Part shown: in pieces, positions 37,387 to 40,135 of the stretch
Layout: each line of letters begins with the position of its first letter
How positions within the stretch are numbered: position 1 is the first letter of the stretch
Virus record (IMG/VR): IMGVR_UViG_3300045922_000567
Location: 1 to 40,135 of that record
Reading direction: 5' to 3' (one strand)
Length of the DNA stretch: 40,135 nucleotides
DNA from: a virus
Notes under the pieces: model-generated
What the model saw: only the letters and a program-made list of their open reading frames with translations
What the model was told of the DNA's origin: nothing
Databases searched by the model: none
Made by a program: the position numbers and the translations under genes

Positions 37387-37869
37387 ATGCCGCATCCCGA
37401 CAACGCCCCCCGGTTCGACGATCTCGAAGGCCTCGCACTGGGCGACATCGCGGCATTGCCGCCCGAAATCCTGCTGGATCTGCAGACGACGGCCATTGCC
37501 GAAACCGCCCGCGTGAAGCGGCTGCGGGACCGGCTCGAGGCCGGCATCGCGAAACGCTACGAGGCCGCCGCCGCCGCGGAACGCGCCGCCCAGGGCAAGA
37601 CCTCCGGCACCGTCCGGATCGAGGACGCAGGCGTGGTGGTGATCGCCGAACTGCCGAAGCGCGTCGAATGGGACCAGGAGAAACTCGCCGCCATGGCCGA
37701 GCGCATCCGCGCCGCCGGCGACGACCCGACCGAGTATCTCGAGATCACCTATCGTGTGTCCGAGCGGCGCTATGGCGCCTGGCCGGCGGCGATGCGCGAA
37801 GCATTTGCGGAAGCGCGCAGCGAAACCACCGGCAGACCCGTCTTCCGGCTCGAGGCGCGGGACCGGTGA
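37387..37869 (+). CDS. Uncharacterised coiled protein of recombination module
   Basis: A 160-aa protein, MPHPDNAPRFDDLEGLALGDIAALPPEILLDLQTTAIAETARVKRLRDRLEAGIAKRYEAAAAAERAAQGK, with a long charged helix. A compact region follows (GTVRIEDAGVVVIAELPKRVEWDQEKLAAMAERIRAAGDDPTEYLEITYRVSERRYGAWPAAMREAFAEAR). GGAG lies upstream. Similar proteins precede the AAA ATPase/SSB-like pair in alphaproteobacterial phages. The first half could be a coiled coil. Function unknown; a recombination accessory is the positional guess. Confidence 0.68.
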   Translation: MPHPDNAPRFDDLEGLALGDIAALPPEILLDLQTTAIAETARVKRLRDRLEAGIAKRYEAAAAAERAAQGKTSGTVRIEDAGVVVIAELPKRVEWDQEKLAAMAERIRAAGDDPTEYLEITYRVSERRYGAWPAAMREAFAEARSETTGRPVFRLEARDR

Positions 37870-37942
37870 CGCGCGGCGCAGGTTCCCCTTCGGCACCCGG
37901 TCACCCCCGCCGCCGCGCCCTTTCAGTCCTTCGGAGAACTCC

Positions 37943-38800
37943 ATGCCCTTCCGCATCATCACCGCCGACGAACGCCTCTCGGCCGCCGAGAACAAGACGT
38001 CCCTCGCCATCTTCGGCCCGCCTGGCGTGGGCAAGACGACGCTCCTGAAGACGCTGCCCGCCGAGGAAACGGTCTGCCTCGACCTCGAGGCCGGGATGAA
38101 GTCGGTGCAGGACTGGCGCGGGGACTCGATCCCGGTGCGCAGCTTCACCGATTTCCGCGACCTGGTCGTGCTGATCGGCGGGCCCGACCCGGCCCAGCAT
38201 CCGCAGTCCTGGTACGGCGCCGAGTATCACGACTGGCTGCAGCAGCAGTATCGCGGCACCGGCATCCAGGACTACTTCGCGCGGAAGCGGATCGTCTTCG
38301 TCGACTCGATCACCGATCTGACGCGGCAGGCCATGACCTGGGCCCGCCAGCAGCCCGAGGCCTTCTCCGAGCGGACCGGCAAGCCGGATGTCCGCGGCGC
38401 CTACGGGCTGCTGGGACGCGAAGTGATCCAGGCGCTGAAGCATCTCCAGCATGCGCGCGGCAAGACCGTGATCTTCGTCGGCGTGCTCGAGAAGGTGACC
38501 GACGAGTTCGGCGCGACGACCTGGCAGCCGCAGATGGAGGGCACGAAGGCCGGGCGCGAATTGCCCGCGATCGTCGATCAGGTCGTTTCGATGCACCTCT
38601 TCGCCCGCGACGCCAGGGGCGACTGGATCCTCGACGAGACATCCGCCGAGCGTCGCCTCGTCTGCCGCGCCGGCAATCCCTGGGGCCTTCCCGCCAAGGA
38701 CCGCTCCGGCCGCCTCGATGTCACCGAGCCGCCTGATCTCGGCGCGCTGCTTGCGAAGATCAACGGCCGCGCCCCCGCCCGCACCGCCGCCCGTTCCTGA
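37943..38800 (+). CDS. Phage AAA ATPase (RecA-like nucleotide-binding protein)
   Basis: A 285-aa P-loop ATPase with Walker A GPPGVGKT at residues 25-32 and Walker B RIVFVDSITDL near 115-122. GREVIQALKHLQHARGKTVIFVGVLEKV follows, a sensor-like strand, and DQVVSMHLFARD near the end. This is the AAA_24/phage nucleotide-binding protein type found in phage replication-recombination modules, comparable to Sak4-like single-strand annealing or RecA-like ATPases. GGAGA precedes the ATG. The SSB-like gene downstream supports a DNA recombination or replication role. Confidence 0.85.
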   Translation: MPFRIITADERLSAAENKTSLAIFGPPGVGKTTLLKTLPAEETVCLDLEAGMKSVQDWRGDSIPVRSFTDFRDLVVLIGGPDPAQHPQSWYGAEYHDWLQQQYRGTGIQDYFARKRIVFVDSITDLTRQAMTWARQQPEAFSERTGKPDVRGAYGLLGREVIQALKHLQHARGKTVIFVGVLEKVTDEFGATTWQPQMEGTKAGRELPAIVDQVVSMHLFARDARGDWILDETSAERRLVCRAGNPWGLPAKDRSGRLDVTEPPDLGALLAKINGRAPARTAARS

Positions 38801-38819
38801 TCCTGAAAGGAAACATGCC

Positions 38820-39605
38820 ATGAGCTACGATCTCAACGACGCCCAGCCGCAGATGGCCCCCATCGGCGAACTGATCCCCGACGGCACCTTCGCCAAAGTG
38901 CGGCTGACCATCCGCCCCGGCGGGGTGAACGGCGCCACCCCGGTGGACGCGGGGCTCCTGAAGGCCTCGCAGTCCAGCGACGCGAAGATGCTCGACTGCG
39001 AATTCACCGTGGTCGACGGCCCCTACGCCCGGCGGAAGTTCTGGCAGAGCTTCACCGTCGCGGGCGGCAAGCTCGACGAGAAGGGCCAGTCCATCGGCTG
39101 GAAGATCGCGAAATCCACCTTCCGGGCGATGATCGACAGCGCGCTGGGCCTCAATCCCCAGGACATGAGCGAGGCGACCAGGGCCAGGCGGGTGCTGCCC
39201 GGGCTCAAACATCTCGACGGCATCGTCTTCGCCGCGCGGATCATGGTCGAACCCGCCTCGAACCCGCAGTACCGCGACCAGAACCGCATCGCCAACGTCG
39301 TTCTCCCCGACGAGCCGCAGTATGCCGCCATCATGCGCGGCGAGACCGTGCCCCCGGAGCCCGTCAACGCCGCGCCGCGCAAGGCCCCGAGCGCCGCGGC
39401 GCCGGGCTGGCAGGCCCCGGCACCGGTCTGGGGGGCACTGCAACCCTCGCCGGCAGCGCCGAACCGGGGCGCGCCACCGCAGCCCTCGCCGGCACCGGTG
39501 CCTGCCTGGAAGATGCCGAACGCCCCGGCCGCCGGGCCCGCGCCGCAGGCCCCCGCACCCGCTGCGCCGCGCGCCCCCGCCATGCCCGCCTGGCTGAATG
39601 GCTGA
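38820..39605 (+). CDS. SSB-like protein (DUF669 type)
   Basis: A 261-aa protein. Residues 1-~185 form a beta-rich domain (MAPIGELIPDGTFAKVRLTIRPGG..., ASQSSDAKMLDCEFTVVDGPYARRKFWQSFTVAGG, STFRAMIDSALGLNPQDMS, GIVFAARIMVEPA). The remaining ~80 residues are a Pro/Ala-rich disordered tail ending in AMPAWLNG. The layout resembles DUF669/OB-fold single-strand binding proteins paired with phage AAA ATPases. It likely binds ssDNA and loads the upstream ATPase. GAAAGGA lies upstream; a competing ATG at 38815 reads only two codons. Confidence 0.72.
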   Translation: MSYDLNDAQPQMAPIGELIPDGTFAKVRLTIRPGGVNGATPVDAGLLKASQSSDAKMLDCEFTVVDGPYARRKFWQSFTVAGGKLDEKGQSIGWKIAKSTFRAMIDSALGLNPQDMSEATRARRVLPGLKHLDGIVFAARIMVEPASNPQYRDQNRIANVVLPDEPQYAAIMRGETVPPEPVNAAPRKAPSAAAPGWQAPAPVWGALQPSPAAPNRGAPPQPSPAPVPAWKMPNAPAAGPAPQAPAPAAPRAPAMPAWLNG

Positions 39606-39918
39606 GGCGCGGCGGAAGCGTCGGTCCGACGGGGCGGCGCGGACCATCACCGCCGGACCCGACGGGTCCGGGCCGGGCATCCGGCCCATGACCCCCGACG
39701 AATGGCAGGCGCATGCGACGCGCGCCGCCGCGCTGGAGATCGGACGATGGCTCGAGACCCGCGGAAGACTGCACGCCCCCATCGCGAGCCTGACCCTCGC
39801 GGACCTCGAGGCGATGGCCGGCAACGCGATCTCGCGCTGGATCGTGCTGCAGTCGGAACGGCTGCACCGGCAGGACTGGCCAAGGGACGACCGGATCGCG
39901 ACGCTCCTGCTCGGATAG
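39598..39918 (+). CDS. 106-aa protein of recombination module
   Basis: MAEARRKRRSDGAARTITAGPDGSGPGIRPMTPDEWQAHATRAAALEIGRWLETRGRLHAPIASLTLADLEAMAGNAISRWIVLQSERLHRQDWPRDDRIATLLLG overlaps the SSB-like gene by eight bases. The N-terminus is basic; the rest is helical. Family not recognised. Its stop overlaps the frame of the next, cysteine-containing ORF. Confidence 0.65.
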   Translation: MAEARRKRRSDGAARTITAGPDGSGPGIRPMTPDEWQAHATRAAALEIGRWLETRGRLHAPIASLTLADLEAMAGNAISRWIVLQSERLHRQDWPRDDRIATLLLG

Positions 39919-40135
39919 CGCTCTGCGCCGTCTGCGCCCGCGAGGCGCGCGGCTTCGGCTACTGGCACGGCCTCCGCCGGGACCATCCGTCGCAGCGATC
40001 GCCCCGCCGCACCGATCCTCACCCCTACCACCGCTTCTGCTCGCGCCGCTGTCAGGACGCGGGCAGCGCCATCGCCCGGAGGAACAACGGCATGATCGAC
40101 AAGACCGCCCGCGAGGCACAGGCCATCCGCGATGC
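39918..40135 (+). CDS. Zinc-ribbon DUF6511-like protein, partial
   Basis: An open frame running off the window. From 39918 it reads ALCAVCAREARGFGYWHGLRR..., later YHRFCSRRCQDAGSAIARRNNGMIDKTAREAQAIRD. Two cysteine pairs (CAVC and CSRRC) make a zinc-binding module, and the pattern matches DUF6511-type proteins of alphaproteobacterial phages that follow the SSB-like gene. No ATG, GTG or TTG lies close upstream in frame, so the true start is unclear; it overlaps the previous gene if further upstream. Function unknown. Confidence 0.62.

Overview
The window is very GC-rich (roughly two thirds G+C or more). Its proteins resemble those of Rhodobacterales (Rhodobacter/Cereibacter/Paracoccus-type alphaproteobacteria) temperate siphophages. 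I read it as two related lambda-like prophages in tandem, both transcribed left to right in their lytic modules. A 3' fragment of a tRNA-Cys gene at about 26570-26621 separates them and fits an attachment site shared by the two. 'Prophage A' enters the window already in its immunity region and runs to that site. 'Prophage B' starts at the site and runs off the right edge. Positions 1-1050 and 35493-36545 are the same early segment (operators, Cro-like gene, 28-codon ORF, adenine-methylase-like gene). Coding parts differ by a few percent, so this is not an assembly copy, yet the first ~66 bp carrying the operators are identical.

Prophage A, 1-26570: early operon (Cro-like, tiny ORF, NPPF methylase-like protein, O-like replication protein with an internal origin-like repeat/palindrome cluster, an unknown protein, a small membrane protein, VRR-NUC nuclease, HTH protein); packaging (repeat cluster, small subunit, GpA-type large terminase); head (gpW-like joiner, portal, prohead protease fused to major capsid with a strong internal start, cement-like protein, head-tail genes); tail (terminator-like, tube, chaperone with a -1 frameshift extension, tape measure, then four genes resembling the last genes of the Rhodobacter gene transfer agent: DUF2460, DUF2163, NlpC/P60 peptidase, TIM-barrel megatron); a lysis cassette inserted between the DUF2460 and DUF2163 genes; a DUF2793-type tail fibre and a small downstream gene.

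Prophage B, 26622-40135: next to the attachment site is a complete type II restriction-modification-repair trio: an m5C methyltransferase with N-terminal HTH, an EcoRII-family endonuclease and a Vsr mismatch endonuclease. The methylase gene carries a 5-bp tandem duplication just after its best start codon that throws that start out of frame. Next comes a leftward operon of unknown small genes ending at a strong hairpin terminator and headed by a 61-aa protein and a tyrosine integrase; its promoter region carries several TTGCG/CGCAA boxes like those at the repressor/cro operators. Upstream of that lies a leftward lysogenic operon: an S24 (LexA/CI-type) repressor overlapping two accessory genes. 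Rightward of the repressor are the duplicated early segment, a 6-bp-period low-complexity tract sitting where prophage A has its replication block, an HTH protein homologous to one in A, and an AAA ATPase / SSB-like recombination or replication module that continues past the window.

The genes work together as follows. The repressor should hold both prophages silent through shared operators; SOS-driven self-cleavage of the repressor should induce them. The accessory genes expressed from the lysogen (restriction-modification trio, two-gene cassette behind the repressor) are the best candidates for protecting the host from other phages. All functions are inferred from sequence by eye; no search was run.
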